Counted from the stretch's first letter, positions 44,377 to 54,761 are shown. The stretch is 64,000 bases of DNA from JBBQWS01 sp038210415 (GCA_038210415.1 JBBQWS010000006.1:29522-93521); one strand, 5' to 3'. The notes: generated from the letters alone by a model not told the origin. Translations and numbers: made by a program.

Positions 44377-45356
44377 GCACCCCCATCCGCTGGGGGTTCC
44401 TCGGCGCCGGCTACATCGCGTCGCGTGCCCTCGGGCCGGCCGTGCATGCGGCCGACGGTGCTGTGCTGCAGGCTGCCGCCGCCCGCGACCTCGACCGGGC
44501 GCGTGCGCTCGAGCCGTCCGGGCACTCCTACACCGACTACGCCGCCGTCTGCGCGGACCCCGAGGTCGACGTCGTCTACGTCGCGCTGCCGGGCAACGAC
44601 CACCTGCGATGGACGCTCGCCGCTCTCGCCGCCGGCAAGCACGTCCTGTGCGAGAAGCCGCTAGGAGCCGACGCCGCCGAGGTCCGACGGATGACCGACG
44701 CAGCCGCTCGCGCCGACCGGTTGCTCGTCGAGGCGGCGTGGAACCGCTGGCACCCGCGCACCCGACGACTGCTCGACCTGGTGGCCGACGAAGCCCCGCG
44801 TGACCCGCCGCTCGAGGTCGTCGCGGCGTTCACGTTCGGCGGCGTGCCCCCTGACAACTTCCGGCTCGACCCGGCACGGGGTGGCGGCGCCCTTTACGAC
44901 GTCGGCTGCTACTGCGTCGCCGTCTCGGCGGCGCTGCTCACGGCACCGGGCCAGGCCCTGGACGTCCGTTCGGTCACCACCACCATCGGGCCGACCGGGG
45001 TCGATCTCACGACGGTCGCCGAGCTGGCGGGAACACGCGGCACCGCTCGCATCACCGCGTCGATCGATGCGCCCGAGGGGCAACAGCTGACGGTGACGGC
45101 AGGCACCTGGGGTGTCGAGTCCGTCGGCGACGCCTTCGCCTCGTGGCGTGAACCGTCTCGGCTGCGGATCCACGACGCCAGCGCGACCCGGGTCGAGCAG
45201 TTCGCGGCCGTCGACGCGTACCAGTGCATGGTCGAGGCGGTCAGTCGACGGGTCGGCGGCGACCCGACAGCTTGGGTCCTGCCGCTCGCCGAGTCCGCCG
45301 CCACCGCACAGACCCTCGACCGCATCCGCGGCTACAGCAGAGAGACGTCAGCATGA
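44373..45356 (+). CDS. Gfo/Idh/MocA-family oxidoreductase
   Basis: 327 residues from GTG 44373, overlapping the previous stop (GTGA). N-terminal Rossmann motif GFLGAGYIASRALG (about 6-19), KHVLCEKPLGADAAEVRRM (about 89-107, Lys of the catalytic EKP), and the C-terminal alpha/beta domain with GGGALYDVGCYCVAVSAALL (about 170-189). Second dehydrogenase of the operon, no close similarity in N-terminus to the first. Its ATGA-type overlap with the next gene (45353-45356) suggests coupling. Substrate unknown, probably an NAD(P)-dependent polyol or sugar step. Confidence 0.9.
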   Translation: MSTPIRWGFLGAGYIASRALGPAVHAADGAVLQAAAARDLDRARALEPSGHSYTDYAAVCADPEVDVVYVALPGNDHLRWTLAALAAGKHVLCEKPLGADAAEVRRMTDAAARADRLLVEAAWNRWHPRTRRLLDLVADEAPRDPPLEVVAAFTFGGVPPDNFRLDPARGGGALYDVGCYCVAVSAALLTAPGQALDVRSVTTTIGPTGVDLTTVAELAGTRGTARITASIDAPEGQQLTVTAGTWGVESVGDAFASWREPSRLRIHDASATRVEQFAAVDAYQCMVEAVSRRVGGDPTAWVLPLAESAATAQTLDRIRGYSRETSA

Positions 45357-46636
45357 GTCGACTAGTCATCATGGGTTCCGGCGAAACCGCGCCGACGATG
45401 GTGCGCGTGCACCGACGGGTGTTCGCGGACACAGGCTTCGGCAACGGCGGCCTGCCCAGCGCCGCAGTGATGCTCGACACCCCGTTCGGCTTCCAGAGCA
45501 ACGCTGACGAGCTGGTCGAGCGCACGGTCACCTACTTCGCCGACAGCGTGGGCCAGCAGGTCTCGGTCGGCACCTGGCGCCGCGCTGACCAGCCGTCGAT
45601 GCTCCGCGAGAAGACCCTCGCCCTGCTGCAGCAGGCCCGGTGGGCCTTCGCCGGCCCGGGGAGCCCCACGTTCGCCCTGCGGCAGTGGATCGGCACCCCG
45701 ATCCCGGCCGCCCTCGCGGAGGTCGCCACCCGGGGTGGCACCGTCGTCATGGGGAGCGCCGCTGCGGTGACGCTCGGCACGCACGCGATCCCGGTGTACG
45801 AGATCTACAAGGCCGGCGAGGACCCGCACTGGGAACCAGGGATCGACCTGTTCGGCACCCTCACCGGGCTGACCGCCGTCGTCATCCCGCACTACAACAA
45901 CAACGAGGGCGGCACCCACGACACCCGGTTCTGCTACCTCGGCGAGGAACGGCTCGCGCCGATGGAGCGCAAGCTCCCGGCCACCACCGGTGTCCTCGGC
46001 GTCGACGAGCACACCGCGTTCGTCCTCGACCTGGAAGCTCGCACGGGCACCGTCGAGGGCAACGGTGTCGTCACCGTCCGGCATGCCGGGGTCTCCTACG
46101 AGCTGGAGGCCGACACCGTCGTCGGGTTCGACGAGCTCGCCGCCCTCCTCCGCGGCGAGGGCCAGGGCTCGCAGCCTGTCGCAGCCACCGCTCACCCGGT
46201 TCACGAGCCCGCACTCAACGCCCACCACTCCACGCCTGCCCCGACCTCGGTGGCCGAGAGCGCCGAACAGGCCCGAGTGGCTTTCGACCTGGCCCTGGCC
46301 TCGCGGAATGTCACCGGGTGCGTCGCCGCCGTGCTCGAGCTGGAGGAGGCGATCCACGACTGGAGCGCCGACACGCTGCTCAGCGACGACGGCAACCACG
46401 CCCGCCGGCTGCTCCGCTCGATGGTCGTGCGGCTCGGCGAGCTGGCCGAGGTCGGCGCCCGCGACCCGCGCGACCAGGTCGCCCCGTACGTCGACCTGCT
46501 GCTGCGGCTGCGGGCCAACGCCCGCGGCGCCAAGGACTTCGCGACTTCCGACCTGGTGCGCGACCAGCTTGCTGCCGCCGGGGTCGAGGTACGCGACACC
46601 CCCGACGGCGCGACCTGGGGGCTCGCGGGCGCCTGA
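45353..46636 (+). CDS. Peptidase S51/cyanophycinase-like protein fused to a CysS C-terminal (DALR-like) domain
   Basis: 427 residues. Residues 1 to about 270 form a class I GATase-like hydrolase of the cyanophycinase/dipeptidase E type: GPGSPTFALRQW (101-112) and VVMGSAAAVTLG (131-142) with candidate nucleophile S135, and EIYKAGEDPHW near 153-163. Residues about 310-427 are a helical domain whose end, ARGAKDFATSDLVRDQLAAA and VEVRDTPDGATW, matches the C-terminal region of cysteinyl-tRNA synthetase and MshC. No synthetase catalytic domain is present. The domain may bind tRNA, cysteine ligand chemistry, or be structural. The fusion is known in actinobacteria but uncharacterised. Third gene of the operon. 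Confidence 0.8.
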   Translation: MSRLVIMGSGETAPTMVRVHRRVFADTGFGNGGLPSAAVMLDTPFGFQSNADELVERTVTYFADSVGQQVSVGTWRRADQPSMLREKTLALLQQARWAFAGPGSPTFALRQWIGTPIPAALAEVATRGGTVVMGSAAAVTLGTHAIPVYEIYKAGEDPHWEPGIDLFGTLTGLTAVVIPHYNNNEGGTHDTRFCYLGEERLAPMERKLPATTGVLGVDEHTAFVLDLEARTGTVEGNGVVTVRHAGVSYELEADTVVGFDELAALLRGEGQGSQPVAATAHPVHEPALNAHHSTPAPTSVAESAEQARVAFDLALASRNVTGCVAAVLELEEAIHDWSADTLLSDDGNHARRLLRSMVVRLGELAEVGARDPRDQVAPYVDLLLRLRANARGAKDFATSDLVRDQLAAAGVEVRDTPDGATWGLAGA

Positions 46637-46666
46637 GCCGACCCCCGGCGTGGCATCATCCCCAGG

Positions 46667-49075
46667 GTGACGGCAGCGCAGGAGCAGACGAGCGCTGCCG
46701 GGGTCCTGGTGCTCGAGCCCGAGCTACCGCGTCGCGTCCGGCGTCCCGTGGACCTGCTGCGGCTGATCTCCACCGGCGTCGTCCTGGCCGCCACCCTCAC
46801 AGTGGGCGACCTCGCCGTCGGCACGGCAGCCGGGCTCGAGCAGGATCTCGTCGGCGCCACCACCGGCTTTCCCCGCCTGCTGCTCAACTTGTTCACCCTG
46901 GTCGCGGCCCTCGGCGTGCTTGCGCTTCCCGTCGCTGTCGCGATCGACCTGCTGCTGCGCCGGCACGTGCGGCAGCTGGTCGACTCCCTCGTCGCAGCCG
47001 GGCTCGGCGCCGTGGCCGCCCTGCTGCTGAAGATGCTCGTCGCCGACGTCGAGCCGGCCGGCCTGCTCCAGGCGCTCACCAAGACCCTGCCCGGTGGCGG
47101 TCGGAGCGCCCCTCTCGACGGGCTGCTGGTGGCGACGGCCGCGTTCCTCACGGTCGCCGACATCGGCGCGCGGCGCTGGCTGTCCACGTTGGCGTGGACC
47201 TTCATCGGATCGGTCGCCCTCACCGGCTTCCTGTCCGGCGACATCACGGCGCTCGCTCTGGTCTGCAGTCTGCTGATCGGACGGGCGATCGGGCTCGGCC
47301 TCCGGTACGCGACCGGGGCGTCCTCGACCAGGCCGCCGGGAACCGACGTGGCCGACGCCCTGTTCGCGTGCGGTGTCAAGGTCCCCCGGCTCGAGGCGAT
47401 GAACGATGATGCCGCGCCGGACCGCCACTACTCCGCGCAGTGGCAGGGCTCGCCGGTGCTCGTCCACGTCTTCGACCGTGACACGTACGGGTCCGCGCTG
47501 GGTCGGCGGATCCTGCGCCGGCTGCGGCTGCGCGCGTTCGCGACGCGTGGCCCGGCGCTGACCGTCCGACGCGCGGTCGAGCACGAGATGCTGATGGCGC
47601 TGGCCCTCGACAAGCTCGGCATCCTCACCCCCGAACCCCTGGCTGCCACCGACGTCGGGCCGTACGCCGCGCTGGTCGCATTCCGCATGCCGAGCGGCAC
47701 GGTGACCCTGGCCGAGGTCGCGGCCCGCGACGAGCCGCCGACGGGCTCAGAGCTGGAAGCGCTGTGGCGGCTGCTCGCGACGTTGCAGCAGGCCAAGGTC
47801 GCCCACCGCGGCCTGACGGCCGGACGGCTGCTGCTCTCCGAGGACGCCCGGGCCGGAGTGCTCGACGGTGCGGTCGGCGAGATCGCCGCTGCCGACCTCG
47901 CGCTGCGCCTGGACACCGCCCAGCTGCTCGTCACCGTGGCTCTGATCGTCGGCCCGGAGCGCGCTGTCGAGACCGCCCGCGAGACCCTCGGGGACGCGCC
48001 GGTACTGCGCGCCCTCCCGCTGCTGCAAGGGGTAGCACTGTCGGGATCGACCCGGCGGGCTCTGCGCGAGCACAAGCGGCTGCTGCACGAGCTGCGCGAC
48101 CAGGTGCTTGCCCTGGTGCCCGGGTCCGAGCCTGTCGAGGAGGTCGAGCTCCGCCGGGTGCGTCCCCGCACCGTCATCACGGTGATGGGCGGAGCCGTCG
48201 CCGCGTACGTCCTGCTGACCCAGCTGGCGCGGGTCGACTTCAAGCTGGTGCTCAGCAACACCGACTGGCGCTGGGCGATCCTGGTCGTGCTCTTCACCGC
48301 GATGACGTTCGTCGGAGCCTCACTCGTGATCACCGGGTCGGTGCTGACCAAGCTCATCTTCGTGCGCACTTACCTCACCCAGCTCGCGGTGTCGTTCACC
48401 GGTCTGGTCGCGCCCGCGGCCATCGGCAACATCGCGATGAATGCCCGCTACCTCGAACGATCCGGCACCGACCCCGCGGTGGCAGCCGCTAGCGTGGGAC
48501 TCGCCCAGATCGCGCAGTTCACGAGCTACACGATTCTGCTTGCCGTCTCCGGAGTGCTCGCGGGCACCGGCTTCCATGCCTCGTTCACGCCGTCGCCGAC
48601 GCTGGTCGTCGCGTTCCTCGGCGTCGTCGCCGTGATCATCGTGGTGCTGCTCCTGCCGTTCGGCCGCAAGCTCGTGCAGGACCGGGCGCTGCCGGTGCTC
48701 AAGCAGGTGGGGCCGCGCATCGTGTCGGTCTTCCAGCATCCGCGCAAGCTGGTCACCCTGCTCGGAGGCGCGCTGCTCCTCGACCTCTCGTTCGTCGGGG
48801 CCTTCACCTGCTCGACCCGGGCCTTCGGCGGGACTCTGGCGATCCCGGCGCTCGCGGTCGTCTACTTCGCAGGGGCGATCGTGGGTTCGGCCGTGCCGAC
48901 GCCCGGCGGTCTGGGCGGCGTCGAAGCGGCCCTCGCCGCCGGGCTGACGGCGGCCGGAACCGACAGCGGAGTCGCCGTCTCCGCGGTGCTGCTCTTTCGG
49001 CTCGCCACCTACTGGTTGCCCATTCCCTTCGGCTGGGCCTCGATCAACTACCTGCAGCGCAAGGGTTCTCTCTGA
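46667..49075 (+). CDS. LPG-synthetase-TM/flippase-like membrane protein with internal pseudokinase
   Basis: 802 residues from GTG 46667. An N-terminal block of about six helices (about 30-215) precedes a cytosolic kinase-like region (about 225-455: YSAQWQGSPVLVHVFDRDT, HEMLMALALDKLGILTPEPL, HRGLTAGRLLL). The catalytic HRD is replaced by HRG, and the DFG is GVLDGAVGE, so phosphotransfer is unlikely. The C-terminal half (about 500-800) is a multi-helix UPF0104/lysylphosphatidylglycerol-synthetase transmembrane domain, with PAAIGNIAMNARYL and VPTPGGLGGVEAALAAGL. A role in flipping lipids or glycolipids under pseudokinase control is inference. It begins 30 nt after the previous gene. Confidence 0.8.
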   Translation: MTAAQEQTSAAGVLVLEPELPRRVRRPVDLLRLISTGVVLAATLTVGDLAVGTAAGLEQDLVGATTGFPRLLLNLFTLVAALGVLALPVAVAIDLLLRRHVRQLVDSLVAAGLGAVAALLLKMLVADVEPAGLLQALTKTLPGGGRSAPLDGLLVATAAFLTVADIGARRWLSTLAWTFIGSVALTGFLSGDITALALVCSLLIGRAIGLGLRYATGASSTRPPGTDVADALFACGVKVPRLEAMNDDAAPDRHYSAQWQGSPVLVHVFDRDTYGSALGRRILRRLRLRAFATRGPALTVRRAVEHEMLMALALDKLGILTPEPLAATDVGPYAALVAFRMPSGTVTLAEVAARDEPPTGSELEALWRLLATLQQAKVAHRGLTAGRLLLSEDARAGVLDGAVGEIAAADLALRLDTAQLLVTVALIVGPERAVETARETLGDAPVLRALPLLQGVALSGSTRRALREHKRLLHELRDQVLALVPGSEPVEEVELRRVRPRTVITVMGGAVAAYVLLTQLARVDFKLVLSNTDWRWAILVVLFTAMTFVGASLVITGSVLTKLIFVRTYLTQLAVSFTGLVAPAAIGNIAMNARYLERSGTDPAVAAASVGLAQIAQFTSYTILLAVSGVLAGTGFHASFTPSPTLVVAFLGVVAVIIVVLLLPFGRKLVQDRALPVLKQVGPRIVSVFQHPRKLVTLLGGALLLDLSFVGAFTCSTRAFGGTLAIPALAVVYFAGAIVGSAVPTPGGLGGVEAALAAGLTAAGTDSGVAVSAVLLFRLATYWLPIPFGWASINYLQRKGSL

Positions 49076-49082
49076 CCGACGG

Positions 49083-50994
49083 TCAGTCGCTGGCCCCAGC
49101 GGTCAGGTCGTAGACCGTCGCGCCGCCGACCGTCACGGCGGTGAAGCGCGACGCCACCCAGGTCGTGATCTCGGTGGTAGCGCTGCTTCCACCGTTGGCC
49201 TGTCCCATCCCTCCTCCGGCGATGAAGTAGTGCACCTTCCCCGACTTCACGTACTGCTGGAACATCGCGAGGGTCGGGTAGGGGTCGCTGCCGTTGAAGC
49301 CGCCCAGCGACATCACCGGGGCGCCGATCGCCAACTGGTAGCCGGCCGCCGAGTTCGCCCCGACCGCGGCCGCGGCCCACGTGTACGAGGACGCGTCGGT
49401 CTGCAACAGCTGCTCCAGCTCGGTGGAGGGCGAGCCGGCGTCGAGCGGGCCTCCCGTCCCGCCGCCGGGCCCGCCACCACCGGGACCGCCACCACCGGGA
49501 CCGAGGCCGGCTCCGGCGACCGCCGGCCCAGCCGAAGGGATCGAGCCGGCGTGCGCGGCAACTGCGGTCTGGACCGAGTACGCGGCCGGGCCGGCCAGCC
49601 CAGCAACGACCGCGAGCCCGGCGAACGCGAGTGCCGCCCGCTGCGGCAGCCGGTCGACCACCAAGAGCACCGCCGCCGCGCCGACCCCGACGACCACGAC
49701 GGTCGGTCGTAGCCAGCCCTGCCAGTCGGCCGACCGGCCGAGGAGGACGTACGACCAGGCCACGGTGACGAGCAATGCGGAGCTGAGCAGGATCCGCCAG
49801 GCGAGCCGATCGCGCTGCTTCCACACGGCCGTCGCACCGATGCCGACGAGCGCCGATGGCCGGAGCGAGGGCCACCGTGTAGTAGGGGTGGATGATGCCC
49901 TGGCCGAAGCTGATGATGACGCCGGTGACGAGCAGCCAGCCGCCCCACAGAACGGTCGCGGCGCGCAACCGGTCGGTGCGTCCGGCGCGCAGCGACAGCC
50001 ACAGCAAGGCGACCATCAGGATCAGGGCCGTCGGGAGCAGCCACGACACCTGGCCGCCGAAATCGGAGTCGAAGAGCCGGCTCCATCCCGTCGCGCCCCA
50101 CCTGCTGGTACCGCCGGCAGCGCCGGCGCCCCCGGTGACGCTGCCAGTCTCGTTCCCGGTGATCCGTCCGAGCCCGTTGTAGCCGAAGATCAGGTCGAGG
50201 ACGCTGTTGTTCTGCGAGCCGCCGATGTAGGGCCGGCTGGACTCAGGCCACAGCTCGACGATCGCCACCCACCAACCTGAGGCCGCGACGAGCGCCGCGC
50301 CGGCAGCGACCAGGTGGAGCATGCGCTTGCGCAGCGACGTCGGGGCGGCAACCACGTACATCGCGGCGAACGCCGGCACGACCAGGAGCGCCTGCAGGCT
50401 CTTGGTGAGGAAGCCGACCCCTACGAAGGCCGCTCCGAGCATCAACCACGGGGCGGACGCGCTCTCGACCGCCCGGGTGGTCGCCCACGCGCCGAGGACC
50501 AGCAGCAGCACCAGCAATGCGTCCGGGTTGTTGAAGCGGAACATCAAGGCTGCGACCGGAGTCAGCGCGAGCACCGTCCCGGCGAGCAGCCCGGAAGCCG
50601 GCCCGAACCACCGCCGGACAGTCGCGAACAGCATTCCCACGGCGGCTACCCCTTCGAGGGCCTGCGGCGCGAGGATGCTCCACGCGTTGACCCCGAAGAC
50701 CCGGGCCGAGATCTCCATCACCCACAGGGAGGCCGGCGGCTTGTCTACGGTGATCAGGTTCGCGGCGTCGGACGAGCCGAAGAACATCGCCTTCCAGCTC
50801 TGCGTCCCGGCCTGCACCGCGGCGGAGTAGAACGAGTTGGCCCAGCCCGAGGCGCCGAGGTCCCACAGGTAGAGGACTGCGGAGAGTGCGAGCAGACCGA
50901 GGAGGGCTGGGCGCACCCAGCGGGGGTCGGTTGGTCGTGACGGCGGAACGAGGTCCGCCGGGTCGTCGTCGAGGAAACGCAGGTCGCTGGTCAT
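49083..50994 (-). pseudogene. GT39/ArnT-like glycosyltransferase (YkcB-like), frameshifted
   Basis: The N-terminal frame (ATG 50994) encodes a polytopic GT39-type transferase with the family-specific first loop (LYLWDLGASGWANSFYSAAV) and ITVDKPPASLWVMEI. It runs through about nine helices to VALAPAIGA, then reads nonsense. The correct continuation is in another frame from about 49850 (WKQRDRLAW..., further helices, Gly/Pro-rich loop, then soluble tail SYTWAAAAVGANSAAGYQLA) to TGA 49083. One base appears missing near 49848-49853, between GGCGC and TCGTCGG. So this is either a sequencing error or a disrupted gene. It normally uses sugar from a polyprenyl-phosphate sugar made by the partner gene upstream. 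Intact length would be about 637 residues. Confidence 0.75.
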
Positions 50995-50997
50995 GGG

Positions 50998-52230
50998 TCA
51001 GGCCTTCGCGGTCGTAGCGGACAGGCGAGGGAAGACCCAGGCCCGGAAGAGCAGGAAACGAAGGACGGTCGCGAAGACGTTCGCCGTGACCAGCACCGAG
51101 AGCTCGACCCAGGGCGATGCACCGGGGTCGAGCTGGCCGAGCAGCAGCAGCGAACCCGTCGCGAGTCCGAGCCCGAGCCCGAACACCGCGAGCCCCCGTG
51201 CTTGATGACGCAGCTGGCCCGCGGGACCTCGGACCCCGAAGGTGACCCGACGGTTCAGCGCCGTGTTGACGACAGCCGTGGCCAGCAACGCGGTCGCGTT
51301 CGCCCACAGCGCCGGCATGACATCTCGCAGCAGGACATACATCAGCACGTAGGCGGCGGTGCAGAAGACGCCGACCACGGCGAAACGAAGCAGCTGCTGG
51401 ATCAGCGAACCAGCAGCTGGGACCGCCGGCTCGACCGCAGCCCGGTCCCGCAGAGCCGCGAGCGGCAGCCGTCCTGACCCGAGCGCCCGGCCGATCCGCA
51501 CGATCCCCTTGAGGTCCTCGACCGCGGTGGCCACGATGTCGACCCGGGAGTCCGGATCGTCCACCCAGTCGACGGGAACCTCGTGGATCCGCAGGCCGAC
51601 TCGCTCGGCCAGCACCAGGAGCTCGGTGTCGAAGAACCAGCCGGTGTCCTCCACGAGGGGCAGCAGCTGGCGGGCCCGGTCGGCCCGGATCGCCTTGAAC
51701 CCGCACTGCGCGTCGGAGAACTTTGCTGACAGAGCGGTGCGAAGGATCAGGTTGTAGCAGCGGGAGATCACCTCACGCTTCGGCCCTCTGGCCACCCGCG
51801 AGCTGCGGGCCAGCCGGGTGCCGATCGCCAGGTCGGAATGCCCAGACACGAGCGGGGCGACGAGCGGGAGCAGAGCGGCGAGGTCGGTGGACAGGTCCAC
51901 ATCCATGTATGACAGGACGTGCGCTTCGGAGGCCAGCCACACGTGGTGCAGGGCCCGACCTCGCCCCTTCTGCTCCAGGCGCACCACGGTGACCTCGGGG
52001 AGCTCGTCGCTCAGCTTCCTCGCGATGTCCAACGTCGCGTCCGTGCTCGCGTTGTCGGCGATGGTGATCCGGAACGTGTACGGGAAGTGGGCCACGAGGT
52101 AGTCGTGCAGCCGCCGCACGGACCGCTCCAGGTCGTGCTCCTCGTTGTGCACCGGGACGACAACGTCCAGGACGGTGGGTCGGGAGGCCACCAGGAACGG
52201 GTCCGGGGCCAGTGAAGTTGTCGTTGCCAT
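50998..52230 (-). CDS. GT2 polyprenyl-phosphate glycosyltransferase with GtrA-like membrane domain
   Basis: 410 residues. The GT2 domain (about 15-260) starts LDVVVPVHNEEHDLERSVRR, has the DxD motif YMDVDLSTDLAAL (about 110-122) and GFKAIRADRARQLLP near 181. The C-terminal 130 residues hold four helices (AVVGVFCTAAYVLMYVLL ...) of the GtrA/DPMS-like flippase type. Together it would make and flip undecaprenyl-phosphate-hexose for the frameshifted GT39 gene 3 nt downstream, as in YkcC/YkcB pairs. Confidence 0.9.
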   Translation of the reverse strand: MATTTSLAPDPFLVASRPTVLDVVVPVHNEEHDLERSVRRLHDYLVAHFPYTFRITIADNASTDATLDIARKLSDELPEVTVVRLEQKGRGRALHHVWLASEAHVLSYMDVDLSTDLAALLPLVAPLVSGHSDLAIGTRLARSSRVARGPKREVISRCYNLILRTALSAKFSDAQCGFKAIRADRARQLLPLVEDTGWFFDTELLVLAERVGLRIHEVPVDWVDDPDSRVDIVATAVEDLKGIVRIGRALGSGRLPLAALRDRAAVEPAVPAAGSLIQQLLRFAVVGVFCTAAYVLMYVLLRDVMPALWANATALLATAVVNTALNRRVTFGVRGPAGQLRHQARGLAVFGLGLGLATGSLLLLGQLDPGASPWVELSVLVTANVFATVLRFLLFRAWVFPRLSATTAKA

Positions 52231-52380
52231 GACCGAACGATCGGCGCCGACCCAGTCGACAACCTTTCCAGTTCCTCAAGACAGCCTGAGGGATTCCCGA
52301 GGTTAGGTCCGGCTGTTGCGCGCGGGCGCTCCCTGACCGATGCTTCGGGGACGGCCCCGCTCACGCCCTCAGGAGGCACC

Positions 52381-52986
<606 letters not shown>

Positions 52987-52993
52987 TCGTCGC

Positions 52994-54367
52994 TCAGCAC
53001 TCGATCACGTTGACCGCGAGACCGCCGCGCGACGTCTCCTTGTACTTGATCTTCATGTCCGCGCCCGTCTCGCGCATCGTCTTGATCACCTTGTCGAGCG
53101 AGACGTGATGTTCGCCGTCGCCGTGCAGGGCCATGCGCGCCGCGGTGATCGCCTTGATCGAGGCGACGGCGTTGCGCTCGATGCACGGGATCTGGACGAG
53201 CCCGCCCACCGGGTCACAGGTCAGACCGAGGTTGTGCTCCATCCCGATCTCGGCTGCGTTCTCGACCTGTCGTGGGGTTCCGCCGGTCACCTCGGCGAGC
53301 CCCGCAGCAGCCATCGAGCACGCTGACCCGACCTCACCCTGGCAACCGACCTCCGCCCCCGAGATCGAAGCATTCTCCTTGAACAGCATTCCCACGGCGC
53401 CGGCCGCCAGCATGAAGCGGACCACCCCGTCGTCGTCGGCGTCGGGCACGAAGCGCGTGTAGTAGCTCAGCACAGCGGGGATGATCCCGGCGGCGCCGTT
53501 GGTCGGCGCGGTGACGATGCGGCCGCCCGCCGCGTTCTCCTCGTTGACGGCGAGCGCGCACAACGTCACCCACTCGATCGCCCTCAGCGGGTCGTGCTCG
53601 CGGTCCTGGGCGAGCAGCTGGCGCTTGAGGTCGGCGGCCCTGCGTCGCACCTTCAGTCCACCGGGCAGCGTGCCCTCGATCGAGGACCCGCGTTCGATGC
53701 TCTGCTGCATGACCGCCCAGATGTGCAGCAGGCGATCGCGGATCTCGGCCTCAGGTCGCCACGTCTTCTCGTTCTCCAGCATCAGCTCGCTGATGCTGAG
53801 CCCGGTGGCGTCGGTGAGAGCCAGCAACGCGTCGCCCGTGCGGAACGGGTACGGCAGCACGGAGTCGTCGGGCACGATCCGGTCCGAACCGGTCGCGGCG
53901 TCGTCGACGACGAACCCGCCGCCGACGGAGTAGTAGGTCTTGCTCAGCACCTCGGCACCCGCACCGTCGTACGCGGTGAACCGCATCCCGTTGGCGTGGA
54001 ACGGCAGTCGTTCACGGCGGTACATCGTCAGGTCGTCGTCCTGGTTGAACGCGATCGGGTGCGTACCGAGCAACCGCACGGTGCCGGACTCACGAATCCC
54101 GGCCATCAGGGCCTCGATCGAGTCGGGGTCGATGCTCTCGGGGTGGTAGCCCTCGAGGCCGAGGACCACGGCCTTCGGGCTGCCGTGGCCGTGGCCGGTC
54201 GCGCCGAGGGAGCCATACAGCTCGGCATGCACCCGGGTGACCCGGTCGATGAGCTCCCCGCGGTCGAGCCGGGCGGCGAACATCCGGGCAGCGCGCATGG
54301 GTCCGACCGTGTGCGAGCTCGACGGTCCGATCCCGACCGAGAAGAGGTCGAAGACGCTGATCGCCAC
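52994..54367 (-). CDS. sdaA: L-serine ammonia-lyase (single-chain, iron-sulfur)
   Basis: Deaminates L-serine to pyruvate and ammonia with a [4Fe-4S] cluster. 457 residues, usual for single-chain actinobacterial SdaA. N-terminal MAISVFDLFSVGIGPSSSHT and MRAARMF are the alpha-beta ASB domain; cluster cysteines lie in VGCQGEVGSACSMAAAGL (about 344-361) and LTCDPVGGLVQIPC (near 385-398). GTG 54367 is preceded by AAGGGA. Its 5' region is shared with the divergent csoR operator. Confidence 0.95.
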   Translation of the reverse strand: MAISVFDLFSVGIGPSSSHTVGPMRAARMFAARLDRGELIDRVTRVHAELYGSLGATGHGHGSPKAVVLGLEGYHPESIDPDSIEALMAGIRESGTVRLLGTHPIAFNQDDDLTMYRRERLPFHANGMRFTAYDGAGAEVLSKTYYSVGGGFVVDDAATGSDRIVPDDSVLPYPFRTGDALLALTDATGLSISELMLENEKTWRPEAEIRDRLLHIWAVMQQSIERGSSIEGTLPGGLKVRRRAADLKRQLLAQDREHDPLRAIEWVTLCALAVNEENAAGGRIVTAPTNGAAGIIPAVLSYYTRFVPDADDDGVVRFMLAAGAVGMLFKENASISGAEVGCQGEVGSACSMAAAGLAEVTGGTPRQVENAAEIGMEHNLGLTCDPVGGLVQIPCIERNAVASIKAITAARMALHGDGEHHVSLDKVIKTMRETGADMKIKYKETSRGGLAVNVIEC

Positions 54368-54408
54368 GAAGCGGTCCCTTCTGCCGGCTCACCACGATAC
54401 GCACTGCG

Positions 54409-54425
54409 ATACCCCATGGGGGTAT
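54409..54425. promoter_or_regulatory. Candidate CsoR operator
   Basis: ATACCCCATGGGGGTAT is an inverted repeat of the TACCCC/GGGGTA type bound by CsoR repressors. It overlaps the csoR -10 (TATAGT, 54423-54428) and ends 21 nt before ATG 54447, so copper-free CsoR would block csoR-copZ-copA. Confidence 0.8.
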
Positions 54426-54428
54426 AGT
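54423..54428 (+). promoter_or_regulatory. csoR -10 element
   Basis: TATAGT, good match to sigma-A -10; transcription would start about 12 nt before the ATG. The CsoR operator overlaps it. The -35 is weak. Confidence 0.5.
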
Positions 54429-54446
54429 TGGGAAAAGGAGGTCGCC

Positions 54447-54737
54447 ATGCATTCCACACCCGGGTACGCCGAGAGCAAGGACGCCCAGCTCAAGCGGCTG
54501 CGACGGATAGAGGGCCAGGTCCGCGGCCTGCAACGCATGGTCGAGTCCGACACATACTGCATCGACGTGATCACCCAGGTCTCCGCCGCCAGCCGCGCAC
54601 TCGAGTCGTTCGCGCTCGGTCTGCTCGACGAGCACCTGGCCCACTGCGTGAGCGCCGCCATCGCCACCGGCGGCGCCGAAGCCGACGCCAAGCTCAAAGA
54701 GGCGTCCGCCGCCATCGCCCGCCTCGTCAAGAGCTGA
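54447..54737 (+). CDS. csoR: Copper-sensing repressor CsoR
   Basis: 96 residues. Ligands C38, H63 and C67 match the Cys-His-Cys set of Mycobacterium CsoR with identical spacing. LKRLRRIEGQVRGLQRMVE near 15-33 is the family DNA/tetramer helix. ATG 54447 is preceded by AAAAGGAGG, an excellent ribosome-binding site. It autoregulates through the operator at 54409-54425 and probably controls copZ and copA, which follow. Confidence 0.96.
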   Translation: MHSTPGYAESKDAQLKRLRRIEGQVRGLQRMVESDTYCIDVITQVSAASRALESFALGLLDEHLAHCVSAAIATGGAEADAKLKEASAAIARLVKS

Positions 54738-54761
54738 CCCACAACTGAAGAGAGCAATCCC

